A model generated the notes under the pieces. That model worked only from the letters and a program-made list of their open reading frames with translations, was not told where the DNA came from and searched no databases. 64,000 nt of DNA, from positions 62,001 through 126,000 of the forward strand of contig JBEEGH010000005.1 in NCBI GenBank assembly GCA_041166745.1, given 5' to 3'. The stretch comes from DASUCS01 sp041166745 (GTDB lineage: Bacteria > Actinomycetota > Acidimicrobiia > Acidimicrobiales > JACDCH01). A program made the position numbers and the translations under genes. Positions 56,582 through 64,000 of the stretch are shown piece by piece (within the stretch, counting starts at the first letter, position 1; each line of letters begins with the position of its first letter).

Positions 56582-57496
56582 GTGCACGCTGGCACTGTGG
56601 AGCTGCCGAACACGAAGGGCGAGTACCAGGCCGCGATCGAACCGCTTCGAGCGGCTCTGATGGATCTGATCGAGTTGAACCGGCTCAACCGGACCGAGCT
56701 TGATGACCGCCCGGCGGAGGGATCTCCTGCTTACTTCGACGAAAAGCTCGAGACCGGCTACGTGCACCTCAAGGGTCGACCGGCACTGGAGCCGCTTCTT
56801 CTCGGTCGCCTACAACTGGTCGCCGCCGAGGATCTCATTGCCGCCTTTTGCAGCCTTGTCGCACTGCCACCAGCAGTGCTGTTCGCTGATCGCGTTCTGA
56901 CGCGTTCCGCCATCGAAGCATGCGCTCGCTCACGCTGGCTACTAGATCCGATCATCGATCCGAGAACGCGCGTCGCACGCGGCGTCACAGAACGCCTCTT
57001 CGGGCTCCATGCCGACACGCGCTACCTCGGCGTTGAAGAGGCGAACAAGAAGCGGGATCGAATGAAGGAGCTCGCGCGTCAGGCGGACCTCGACGGATTC
57101 ACGATCCTGTGGCCAAAGAAGGAAGCACCGTGCGTCGCCGGGTGTCGCCGGCCGACAGCCGGGCAGGCGATGACACAGATCCTCGGCGACGACTACGTCG
57201 AGGGCGTACGACTCGGACCCTCGACACAGGGCTACCTCTCGATGTTCGTCCATGCGACGACCTCAGGGCTTCTGTCGGTTGGCGACTTCGATCTCGCAAC
57301 ACCGCGGGCACCCGGCATCAGCAACGTGCCGTTGGTGAGCAGCTCGTCCGATGTGAACAGCTTCTTTGGGCTGTGCGCGTTGGCGTACATCAATGCTGCG
57401 ACCGCACACCGTCAGCTTCTCGGTTGGACCGATGACCGTTGGAGAAAGGTGTGCATGAACTTCGCCGCGCTCAATCGCCGATTCAACGGCAACTGA
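56582..57496 (+). CDS. 304-residue unknown protein, main island cargo
   Basis: Alpha-helical protein without signal or membrane spans. RVLTRSAIEACARSRWLLDP and VEEANKKRDRMKELARQADL resemble helical domains of uncharacterised actinobacterial proteins often carried on integrated elements (DUF5677-like in my judgement, unverified). The largest gene in the island and the only one with normal codon use, so it is the likely cargo. GTG start at 56582. 57497-57621 holds only arm sites. Confidence 0.55.
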   Translation: MHAGTVELPNTKGEYQAAIEPLRAALMDLIELNRLNRTELDDRPAEGSPAYFDEKLETGYVHLKGRPALEPLLLGRLQLVAAEDLIAAFCSLVALPPAVLFADRVLTRSAIEACARSRWLLDPIIDPRTRVARGVTERLFGLHADTRYLGVEEANKKRDRMKELARQADLDGFTILWPKKEAPCVAGCRRPTAGQAMTQILGDDYVEGVRLGPSTQGYLSMFVHATTSGLLSVGDFDLATPRAPGISNVPLVSSSSDVNSFFGLCALAYINAATAHRQLLGWTDDRWRKVCMNFAALNRRFNGN

Positions 57497-57535
57497 CAAC
57501 TGACGCTCCCGTCGAGACGCGTCCGGCGCATCGGT

Positions 57536-57559
57536 TGTGACCGGACTGTGACCACAGAG
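57536..57559 (+). repeat. Arm-type repeats TGTGACC, right end of island
   Basis: TTGTGACCGGACTGTGACC with copies at 57536 and 57547 (11-bp period) and CACAGAG at 57553-57559. Same order and direction as the left-end set. Candidate integrase arm sites that flank the core repeat at 57622. Confidence 0.55.
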
Positions 57560-57621
57560 CGCGTCTCGTTGCATTCCACTCTGGCTCGCGAGTGCGCTAC
57601 CTGCACGTCCACGAGCGAGTA

Positions 57622-57646
57622 GCCGTCGGGGAGGGGGGATTCGAAC
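57622..57646 (-). repeat. att copy at tRNA-Pro 3' end
   Basis: 25 bp identical to 54889-54913, comprising the 3' end of the functional tRNA-Pro gene (T arm and acceptor stem). The intact tRNA lies on the right side, as expected if the element inserted at the 3' end and restored the gene. Confidence 0.85.
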
Positions 57647-57699
57647 CCCCGGCCTCCTGCTCCCAAAGCAGGTGCGCTGCCGGACTGCGCTACTCCCCG
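57626..57699 (-). tRNA. tRNA-Pro (TGG)
   Basis: 74 nt with acceptor stem CGGGGAG/CTCCCCG, D arm GCGCAGTCCGGCAGCGC, anticodon loop TTTGGGA giving anticodon TGG (Pro), and T arm GGGGGTTCGAATCCCCC. No CCA is encoded. It serves as the integration target of the adjacent island; the 3' half is duplicated at 54889. A candidate -10 (TAGGGT, 57712-57717 on the minus strand) precedes it. Confidence 0.92.
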
Positions 57700-57826
57700 T
57701 TCCCGGTCAAACCCTAGACAACGCGTGTGCGGCCCCCATGCGGGGCCCTCGGTGCCGACGACCTGGATGGCGGCGCCGGCAGTCGGCTCCCGACGCTGAC
57801 CAGGCGGTAGGGGTACCCTCCGAACA

Positions 57827-59728
57827 GTGGCGTGGGGGGAAGAACGTTTCTCGTACCAGCCCGCGCTCGACGGGGTGCGCGGACTCGCTGTCGCGTTCGT
57901 GCTCGCGTTTCATCTCGGCGTTCCGTGGGCGACCGGCGGTTACCTCGGCGTGTCGGTGTTCTTCACGCTGTCCGGGTTTCTGATCACGTCGCTCCTTCTG
58001 GCCGAACACGAGCAGGCCGGTCGCATCGACATCCGCGCCTTCTACCTCCGTCGAGCGCGCCGACTCGCGCCTGCCGCCTTGGTGTGCATCGGGGGCGTCA
58101 CGGCGCTGCTGGCCACCGGAGTGCTGCAGGAGCGCACGGGCGCACGCGCCGAGGTCTTCAGCGCCACGTTCGAGGCCGCGAACTGGCACGCCTTGCTGGC
58201 CGGCCAGTCGTACGCCGACCTGTTCCTCGCGCCCTCGGCGCTCGCGCACTTCTGGTCGTTGGCGATCGAGGAGCAGTTCTATGTCGTGTGGCCGGTCACG
58301 TTCGCCGCGCTCGCAGCGTGGGCCGCGCGCCGGCGCCGTCGCTCATCGTTGTCGACCGCGCTCGTGACGTTGTTCATTGCATTCGCGGTGCTGAGTCCGG
58401 TCACTGCGCGGTGGTGGTCCGCCGATGCTGCCTACTACGCGTCGTGGGCACGGTTCGGCGAGATCCTCGCGGGAGCGGCACTCGCATCCCTCCTGGCGCG
58501 CCGGACCCTCCCGGCGCGGGCCGGGTTGCTCGCTCCACTGTGCCTCGCCGCGATCGTCGGTCTGTGTGCCACCACGCCCGCGGGCACGGGCTGGGCGTAC
58601 GCCGGCGGGTTGCCGATCTTCGCGCTGCTGAGCGCAGGACTCATCGCCGGCGTGCAGGTGGACGGACCCGTGCGGTCCGCCCTTGGCTGGCACCCGCTGG
58701 TCGCGCTCGGTGTCATCAGCTACGGCGTGTACCTCTTTCATTGGCCCGTGTTCCTCGTGCTCGACGAGCAACGCACAGGTCTCGACGGCCTGGCCCTCGG
58801 AGCCCTCCGCGTCGCCGTCACCCTCGCACTCGCTCGCACGGTGTTCGCCATCCTCGAGCGGCCGGTGCGGGCGCGCGTTCTGCTCGCTCGGCCGTCTCGC
58901 TTCCTCATGAGCGCCGGAGCTGCGGTCGTCGTGGTCGCGGTGGCGGTCCTGTTGACGGTCCCCGATCTCGCGCACAGCGGTCGTCGCACGACGCTGGTGG
59001 TCGCGACCCAGCCCACCGGTTCCGCCTCGGTCGTACTGCCGCCGTCCGCCCAGACGGTGGCCGTGTTCGGTGACTCGGTGCCGGACTGGTTGTTACGCGA
59101 CGCGGCCTCGGCGTACAAGCGCACGGATTTCATCGTCGTCAACGAGGCGCACGAGGGCTGCGACGGTGACCCCACCGAACCCATGGCCCAGGGAGCCCGT
59201 GGCGAGAAGCTGCAGCGAGGCCCGACGTGTCGGGCGTGGTCCGATCTGTATCCCGCCGTCGTCGAGAACTCGCTCCAGCGCGTCGACATTGCGCTCCTCA
59301 TGCTCGGGCAGGCACCCGTGCTCAGCCATTTCATCGACGGCCAGTGGGTCCACCCCTGCGACGACATGCGCTGGTACTCGGACGACGTCGAGGCACGCAT
59401 CGTGTACATGAAACAGCACGTGCGCACGGTGGTCCTGGCCCTCCCGTCCTGGGCCGACGATTCGATCCGCCTGTACCTCCCTGCCGATCATGAGACGCGG
59501 TACGGGTGTGTGCGCGATCGGCTACGAGAAGTTGCACTGCGTACGGGGGTCCAAACGATCGATCTGGCCGACGTGCTGTGTCCGTCGGGGCCCACGCAGG
59601 ATTGTCCGCACTACCGGCAACGCGACGGGATGCACGTTGATCCAGAGCGCGCGCCGATGGTGCTCGACTGGATTCTCGATCAGCTTCCCGGAGCAACGCA
59701 GGTGCGCCGGGCGCCTCACATCACCTAG
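57827..59728 (+). CDS. Membrane O-acyltransferase with SGNH domain (OafA/YrhL type)
   Basis: 633 residues. An acyltransferase-3 domain of about ten spans (about 10-370) carries catalytic His29 in LAFHLGVP and FWSLAIEEQFYVVWP. A C-terminal SGNH hydrolase-like domain (about 400-620) has VFGDSVPDW and DGMHVDPE with Ser, Asp and His of the triad. Such enzymes acetylate cell-wall polysaccharide or peptidoglycan. GTG start preceded by TACCCT at about 57813, suggesting leaderless initiation. Followed 3 bp after its stop by the GT39-like gene. Confidence 0.9.
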   Translation: MAWGEERFSYQPALDGVRGLAVAFVLAFHLGVPWATGGYLGVSVFFTLSGFLITSLLLAEHEQAGRIDIRAFYLRRARRLAPAALVCIGGVTALLATGVLQERTGARAEVFSATFEAANWHALLAGQSYADLFLAPSALAHFWSLAIEEQFYVVWPVTFAALAAWAARRRRRSSLSTALVTLFIAFAVLSPVTARWWSADAAYYASWARFGEILAGAALASLLARRTLPARAGLLAPLCLAAIVGLCATTPAGTGWAYAGGLPIFALLSAGLIAGVQVDGPVRSALGWHPLVALGVISYGVYLFHWPVFLVLDEQRTGLDGLALGALRVAVTLALARTVFAILERPVRARVLLARPSRFLMSAGAAVVVVAVAVLLTVPDLAHSGRRTTLVVATQPTGSASVVLPPSAQTVAVFGDSVPDWLLRDAASAYKRTDFIVVNEAHEGCDGDPTEPMAQGARGEKLQRGPTCRAWSDLYPAVVENSLQRVDIALLMLGQAPVLSHFIDGQWVHPCDDMRWYSDDVEARIVYMKQHVRTVVLALPSWADDSIRLYLPADHETRYGCVRDRLREVALRTGVQTIDLADVLCPSGPTQDCPHYRQRDGMHVDPERAPMVLDWILDQLPGATQVRRAPHIT

Positions 59729-59731
59729 CGG

Positions 59732-61417
59732 ATGCCCCGGTCGACAGCGATCATCGCCATGACCGCGCTCACGGCGCTGTTCGCCATGCTCGCGCTGCGC
59801 GAAGCGTTGCACGACAGCCCGACGTTCGATGAGCCGGTGAACATCGCCGCGGGCGTCACGTATCTCACGCGACACGACCTGCGGCTGAACATCGAGCATC
59901 CGCCGCTGGCGAAGGCCGTCGAGGCGATACCCGTGCTTCTCGCGCATCCTCGTATCCCGCAAGGTGAGTCGTGGGACAACGCCCCCCGTCCCGAGTTCGT
60001 TCTCGACTTCTATCGAGACAACGCCGACAGGATTCGCCGCATCACCGTGCTGAGCCGGCTCATGAGCATCGTGATGGCGGGTGCGATTGGGTGGCTGCTC
60101 TATGCGATCGGTGCGCGGGCTGCGAACCGCCGCGCGGGAGTGATCGCCGGCGGACTTTGGCTGACGACCCCACTTGTGCTCGGCCATGGGCACCTGGCCG
60201 GCCTCGACATTCCGTTCACCCTGACGGTCGTCATCTCCGCCCTGCTCGTTCTTCGCTACATCGAGAGCCCGACCGTCCTGCGGGCGGTCGCCATCGGTGC
60301 GGCCGGAGGCGCGGCGTTGCTCGTTCGTACGACGGGCCTGATGGTCATCCCCGCGCTGGCCATCGCCGTCTGCTTCGCGTCCGGTTGGCGCCCGAGTCGC
60401 CGAGCCGTCGGCAAGGCGCTGCTCGTGCTGGTCGCGGCGTGGGCCGTGCTGTGGATCGGCTATCGAGGCCTGTCGCCGAACCCGTCGGCGCAGGTTCGCG
60501 GACAGTACGACCACTTCCTGCACTGTCCGGCCGACTGCCCCGATGCCACCGTTGTCGATCGCGCGCTCGAGATCCTGCCGGTGCCGATCGAGCTTCGAAC
60601 CGGTACCCGGATCCAGGGGATCCTGGCGTCGGTCCCGCACGACGGCTTCATGTTCGGCCGGCACGTCCTCGGCAACGTGTGGTGGTTCTGGCCGGTGGGA
60701 CTGCTCGTGAAGCTCTCGTTCCCGGCTCTCCTCGCCGTCGCCGCGGGGCCGGTGGGATGGCTGGTGGATCCGAAGCGCCGCCGAGCGCTCGGCCTTGCGC
60801 TGGGTCTTCCCGCCGTCGCCCTGTGCGTCGTGACGGTGCTCCAAGCCGCACCGGTCGGGGTTCGCTACCTCTTTCCGGTCATCGCACTCGCGCTCCCCGG
60901 CGCGGCGATCATCGTGGACCGCTTGCTCGCGATGCGCTCTCGGTGGCCGCTGGTCCTGCTCGGCGTCCTCGCGCTCGGTCAAACGGCTTCGTTGGCCGAT
61001 TCCGCCAACCACTCATTGGCATGGACGACGTGGCCGTTCCAGCCGGGCTATCGCTGGGCCGCAGACTCGAATCTCGACTGGGCCCAGGATCTGAACGGCC
61101 TGCGTTCGTGGGCACGCGACCATCACCCGTGGATGGCGTTCGACTCACCGCTCATCCTCGAGGAACCCGTCGACCAGGCCAAGACGCTGCGCGGCACCGA
61201 TCCGGCCACCGTCGACGGCTGGGTCGCCGTCGGCGCGTCGACGCTCACCGTGTACTCCCGCGACGAGCTCGCGTGGCTGCGCGGCTACTGCCCGGTCGAT
61301 GACATCGGCGGCACGATCTTGCTGTACAACCTCCAGCGGCCGCCCGATCCTCGTCCAGGTCCGGTGCAGCCCGTCGCGCCGTGCACCGATCGCGAGTTCA
61401 GCGAGCGTCGGGATTGA
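59732..61417 (+). CDS. Membrane glycosyltransferase, GT39/PMT-like
   Basis: 561 residues with about eleven spans. The first loop carries HDSPTFDEPVN with Asp33-Glu34, the acidic catalytic pair of the protein mannosyltransferase/ArnT GT-C group, followed by NIEHPPLAK. It would transfer a polyprenyl-phosphate-linked sugar to protein or glycolipid outside the membrane. ATG at 59732, 3 bp after the acyltransferase stop; the GT2 downstream on the other strand could supply its polyprenyl-linked sugar. Convergent with wecB (20-bp overlap). Confidence 0.85.
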   Translation: MPRSTAIIAMTALTALFAMLALREALHDSPTFDEPVNIAAGVTYLTRHDLRLNIEHPPLAKAVEAIPVLLAHPRIPQGESWDNAPRPEFVLDFYRDNADRIRRITVLSRLMSIVMAGAIGWLLYAIGARAANRRAGVIAGGLWLTTPLVLGHGHLAGLDIPFTLTVVISALLVLRYIESPTVLRAVAIGAAGGAALLVRTTGLMVIPALAIAVCFASGWRPSRRAVGKALLVLVAAWAVLWIGYRGLSPNPSAQVRGQYDHFLHCPADCPDATVVDRALEILPVPIELRTGTRIQGILASVPHDGFMFGRHVLGNVWWFWPVGLLVKLSFPALLAVAAGPVGWLVDPKRRRALGLALGLPAVALCVVTVLQAAPVGVRYLFPVIALALPGAAIIVDRLLAMRSRWPLVLLGVLALGQTASLADSANHSLAWTTWPFQPGYRWAADSNLDWAQDLNGLRSWARDHHPWMAFDSPLILEEPVDQAKTLRGTDPATVDGWVAVGASTLTVYSRDELAWLRGYCPVDDIGGTILLYNLQRPPDPRPGPVQPVAPCTDREFSERRD

Positions 61418-62561
61418 AGTCGTCGGGTCGATCGGACTGACCGAAGAACCACTGCAGCGCATCGACGCTGCGCACGGCCGCTCGACCATCGCCGTACGGA
61501 TTCCGCACGCTTGCCATCGAACGATGGGCATCGTCATCACGGAGGAGACGCAGCGCTTCGGTTGCGATCTCGTGCGCGTCCGTGCCCACGAGACGTGCCG
61601 CGCCTGCCTGAACTGCCTCGGGCCGCTCGGTCACGTCGCGCAGCACGAGCACGGGAACTCCCAGCGAAGGCGCCTCCTCCTGAATGCCGCCGCTGTCGGT
61701 CAGCACGAGCCGCGCTCGTCGCAGCAATCGGCAGAACGGCAGGTAGCCGAGTGGTTCGGTGACCACGACATTGTCCAGACCCTCGAGCGCGGGCAGCACC
61801 GCGTCCCGTACCACCGGGTTCGGATGGAGCGGAACGACGATCAGTACGTCGGATTCACGCGCGATCGTGGCGAGGGCCTTCGCCGCGTTGGCCAGGCCTT
61901 CGTCCCACGCCTCGCGTCGGTGGACGGTGAAGAGCACGAGCGGTCGCGGATCGGATTCGAGTGCGACCAGTTGCGGATCGACGGGCGCCGGCGCGCGTTC
62001 GATCGCCCAACGCAATGCATCGATGATCGTGTTGCCGGTGATCACGATGTGCTCATCGGCGATGCCCTCGCGCCGAAGATTGCTCGCCGCTCGGGGCGTC
62101 GGCGCGAGGTGAAGCGCGGCGAGTTGGCCGATGAGCTTTCGGTTGGCTTCCTCGGGGTACGGGCTGAGCCAGCTTCCCGTGCGCAAGCCGGCCTCGACGT
62201 GCACGACCGGGACGCGGTGGTACAGCGCCGCGAGCGCACCCGCGAAGGCGGTCGTGGTGTCGCCCTGGACGACGAGCGCATCCGGCGGATCGTCCTCGAG
62301 CACCTGATCGAGTCCCGCGAGGGCGCGGACGGTGATGTCCGCGAGTCGTTGCCGCTGCGTGAGCAAGGCGAGGTCGGCCTCGGGAACGATGTCGAAGACA
62401 TCGAGTACGGGGTCGACCATCTCTCGGTGCTGGCCGGTCACCACGACCACCGGATCGATGCCGCGGCGCGTCTTCAGCTCGTGGACCACCGGACCGAGCT
62501 TGATCGCCTCGGGTCGAGTGCCGATGATGACCAATACGCGACGGACATCCGCTTCGGTCAC
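61398..62561 (-). CDS. wecB: UDP-N-acetylglucosamine 2-epimerase
   Basis: 387 residues, family length. VLVIIGTRPEAIKLGPV opens the first Rossmann fold; then GQHREMVDPVLDVF, VVQGDTTTAFAGALA, HVEAGLRTG, ERPEAVQAG and TDSGGIQEEAPSLG follow. It converts UDP-GlcNAc to UDP-ManNAc for cell-wall or capsule glycans. GTG start overlapping the GT2 stop (GTGA at 62558-62561). The open frame further upstream is antisense shadow. Confidence 0.93.
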   Translation of the reverse strand: MTEADVRRVLVIIGTRPEAIKLGPVVHELKTRRGIDPVVVVTGQHREMVDPVLDVFDIVPEADLALLTQRQRLADITVRALAGLDQVLEDDPPDALVVQGDTTTAFAGALAALYHRVPVVHVEAGLRTGSWLSPYPEEANRKLIGQLAALHLAPTPRAASNLRREGIADEHIVITGNTIIDALRWAIERAPAPVDPQLVALESDPRPLVLFTVHRREAWDEGLANAAKALATIARESDVLIVVPLHPNPVVRDAVLPALEGLDNVVVTEPLGYLPFCRLLRRARLVLTDSGGIQEEAPSLGVPVLVLRDVTERPEAVQAGAARLVGTDAHEIATEALRLLRDDDAHRSMASVRNPYGDGRAAVRSVDALQWFFGQSDRPDDFNPDAR

Positions 62562-63253
62562 GACGCGCGGCGCAATCGACGCGCGAGTGCGAAGGCGCGC
62601 GCGTAACGCGGCACGAGGCGGAAGTACCGCATCTTGGACATCCCGGCGGCGCGCTGTTCCAGGACGAGCGGCACTTCGACGATCTTGCGGCCCGCCGCAA
62701 CGAGGCGGGCCGAGACCTCGAGTTGCACTTCGAATCCCGTCGACTCCAGTGGCATCCCGCGTACCACCTCGGCGCGAAACGCCCGGTATCCGGTGGTGAT
62801 GTCGCGCATCGGAAATCGGAGAACACGACGAAGAATTCCGTTTGCTCTTCGTGAGATGGCCTGGCGCCACCACGGCACGCCGTGCATGCCTCCGCCGGGC
62901 ACGTATCGACTCGCGAACGCGGCATCGGCATCGCGACAGGCAGAGACGAGCTCGTCGATGAGCGCAACCGGATGCGAGAGATCGGCGTCCATCGTGACGA
63001 TCACATCGCCTGTTGCGAGTGCGAAGCCCGTCGACAACGCCGCACCCAGCCCGCGGTTGTTCGGGTGGGTCACCACGCGAATGCGGTCATCGGCCGCCGC
63101 GGCCGCGGCGAGGAGCTTCGCCGTCGCGTCGTCGGAGCCGTCGTCGACGACGAGAAGCTCGCCATCCTCGGGCAACGCCCCGAGAATCTCTGCGCACGAC
63201 CGTTCGATCACGTCTTCTTCATTGAAGGCTGGCGTGAGAACGGTCAGCCGCAC
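62558..63253 (-). CDS. Glycosyltransferase family 2, dolichol-P-mannose-synthase-like
   Basis: 231 residues. TVLTPAFNEEDVIERSC with VVDDGSDDATA and MDADLSHPVALID form the GT-A nucleotide-sugar and metal site (the DxD is DAD). QWWR-like ends and no membrane span make it a soluble DPM1-type enzyme, making polyprenyl-phosphate sugar for the GT39-like enzyme. GTG start; stop overlaps wecB start (GTGA). Confidence 0.9.
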   Translation of the reverse strand: MRLTVLTPAFNEEDVIERSCAEILGALPEDGELLVVDDGSDDATAKLLAAAAAADDRIRVVTHPNNRGLGAALSTGFALATGDVIVTMDADLSHPVALIDELVSACRDADAAFASRYVPGGGMHGVPWWRQAISRRANGILRRVLRFPMRDITTGYRAFRAEVVRGMPLESTGFEVQLEVSARLVAAGRKIVEVPLVLEQRAAGMSKMRYFRLVPRYARAFALARRLRRAS

Positions 63254-63259
63254 GGCGCT

Positions 63260-63370
63260 CTAGGAGCCGAGCCGATAGGCGAGGCGACCCATGGGCACAG
63301 TGTCCACTTGTCGGGAGGCGGAGCCTGATGACGAGCTGTTTGCAATGAGAACTCGGACCAGTCCGCTCAT
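63260..63370 (-). CDS. 36-residue leader peptide-like ORF before GT2-wecB
   Basis: MSGLVRVLIANSSSSGSASR followed by VDTVPMGRLAYRLGS. A TACGCT box lies 6 bp before the ATG, consistent with a leaderless start. Its stop is 6 bp before the GT2 start codon, so it would be the first gene of the glycan operon. I do not recognise it; it may be a leader peptide or a short real protein. The 67 bp between it and tig contain the divergent promoter region. Confidence 0.35.
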   Translation of the reverse strand: MSGLVRVLIANSSSSGSASRQVDTVPMGRLAYRLGS

Positions 63371-63422
63371 GTTCGTAGCGTAGAGAGAGACGGGATGGTT
63401 CGGTGGTATCAGGGGCGACCGG

Positions 63423-63428
63423 TACACT
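63423..63428 (+). promoter_or_regulatory. Candidate -10 box of tig
   Basis: TACACT fits the TAnnnT pattern and lies 9 bp before the GTG start of tig at 63438, again suggesting a short or absent leader. No Shine-Dalgarno sequence precedes the start. Confidence 0.4.
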
Positions 63429-63437
63429 CACGCCCCT

Positions 63438-64000
63438 GTGAAGGCTGTCGTCGAACCCCTCGAGGGCAACAAGGTCAAGCTCTCGGTCGAGGTCGACGAA
63501 AGCGAATTCGAGAAAGACATCGATGCCGCGTTCCGGCGGATCGCCAAGGAGGTCCGTCTTCCGGGCTTTCGTCCCGGCAAGGCGCCGCGCCGCATCCTCG
63601 AAGCCAAGCTGGGCAAAGACGTCGGTCGGGAAGAGGCACTGCGCGAGGCGCTGCCCACCTACTACTACCAAGCGGTCAAGGAAAACGAAGTCGACGCCAT
63701 CGCCGCGCCAGAGCTCGAGATCACTTCAGGCAAGGACGAAGGCCCGGTGGCCTTCGACGCTGTGGTCGAGGTGCGCCCGTCAGTTTCGGTGCCGGGCTAC
63801 GCGAGTCTTCGGGTCGAGATCGCCAAGCCCGAGGCGACCGATGAGGAGATCGACGCACAGATCGAGCGCTTGCGCCAGCAGTACGGCGAGCTGACCGCGG
63901 TCGACCGCCCGGCCATCGACGCCGACCACGTCACCATCACGATCAACGGCAGCCGCGATGGCGAGGCGATCGCCGGCCTGCAGGCCGACGACTACCTCTA
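63438..64000 (+). CDS. tig: Trigger factor (5' part, continues past window)
   Basis: 187 residues visible, about 40 percent of the normal length. N-terminal ribosome-binding domain starts MKAVVEPLEGNKVKLSVEVD, with the signature GFRPGKAPRRILEAKLG that contacts the ribosomal protein at the exit tunnel. The PPIase domain begins near the right edge (VTITINGSRDGE). Chaperone for nascent chains; usually followed by clpP in this phylum, which would lie beyond the window. GTG start. Confidence 0.95.
   Translation, partial: MKAVVEPLEGNKVKLSVEVDESEFEKDIDAAFRRIAKEVRLPGFRPGKAPRRILEAKLGKDVGREEALREALPTYYYQAVKENEVDAIAAPELEITSGKDEGPVAFDAVVEVRPSVSVPGYASLRVEIAKPEATDEEIDAQIERLRQQYGELTAVDRPAIDADHVTITINGSRDGEAIAGLQADDYL

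Larger units (their letters stand above)
54889..57646. mobile_element. Integrated island/remnant in tRNA-Pro, about 2.7 kb
   Basis: Bounded by a 25-bp exact direct repeat of the tRNA-Pro 3' end. Next to each repeat inside the element is a TGTGACCG pair with 11-bp period plus CACAGAG (54996-55038 and 57536-57559), as expected for arm-type integrase sites. The inside holds only small unknown genes (55293, 55673, 56036, 56375, 56582) and no integrase, so it is a remnant or an element mobilised in trans. Composition and coding density are looser than around it. From 54914 to 55292 I see no convincing gene, only the arm sites and degenerate sequence. Confidence 0.75.

Overview
The window is about 64 kb of high-GC, gene-dense bacterial DNA that reads like an actinobacterial chromosome, most likely from the Acidimicrobiia. 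Supporting signs are many GTG starts, stop/start overlaps (ATGA, GTGA, TGATG), several apparently leaderless genes with a TAnnnT box just before the start codon, a SARP/BTAD regulator, a cNMP-binding-domain/GNAT protein like mycobacterial Pat, an F420/FMN split-barrel protein, and many acyl-CoA enzymes. The taxonomic call is inference; no rRNA is present.

Positions 1-6.9 kb hold a soluble multistep phosphorelay: a response regulator (cut by the left edge), a REC-PAS-kinase-REC-HPt hybrid, a poly-HAMP hybrid kinase resembling fungal Nik1/Os-1 kinases, then divergently a double-REC protein and a free HPt. From 6.9 to 9.0 kb is a probable copper module (CsoR repressor with a palindromic operator, permease-YHS fusion, blue-copper lipoprotein). 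From 9.0 to 12.7 kb come a DinB protein, a PAP2 phosphatase and an overlapping chain of lipoprotein, NRAMP-like transporter, unknown protein, PRC-barrel protein and a 32-residue membrane peptide. A PAS-PAS-GGDEF-EAL protein, the cNMP-GNAT protein and a Baeyer-Villiger-type monooxygenase follow.

At 17.7-25.1 kb is a regulatory unit: three small genes diverge from a 1061-residue SARP-NTPase-TPR regulator, followed by a MacB-like ABC ATPase and a FtsX-type permease. Heptamers of the form GCTGACn with 11-bp period lie before the regulator and again before the ABC genes, which makes them good candidate operators.

From 25.1 to 49.8 kb is a second NRAMP-like transporter and then a large catabolic region: acyl-CoA dehydrogenases, family III CoA-transferases (one apparently permuted), enoyl-CoA hydratases, two acyl-CoA ligases, a thiolase with a DUF35 partner, a cyclase-family hydrolase and a short-chain dehydrogenase. 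Interspersed are PPK2, a deoxyribosyltransferase-like protein, a cupin and an RsbW-like ATPase. This suggests growth on lipids, sterols or branched or aromatic acids through CoA thioesters; the substrate cannot be read from sequence.

From 49.8 kb on are two convergent overlapping single-domain response regulators, an MFS exporter, pantothenate kinase (coaA), a cell-wall-anchor-like protein and tRNA-Gly(TCC). Between a 25-bp copy of the tRNA-Pro 3' end at 54889 and the intact tRNA-Pro(TGG) at 57626 lies a roughly 2.7-kb integrated element without its own integrase. It carries five small unknown genes, including two DUF4177-like proteins. The right end holds an envelope-glycan set (acyltransferase-SGNH, GT39-like transferase, wecB, GT2) and the start of trigger factor (tig). 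No CRISPR array or IS transposase was seen.
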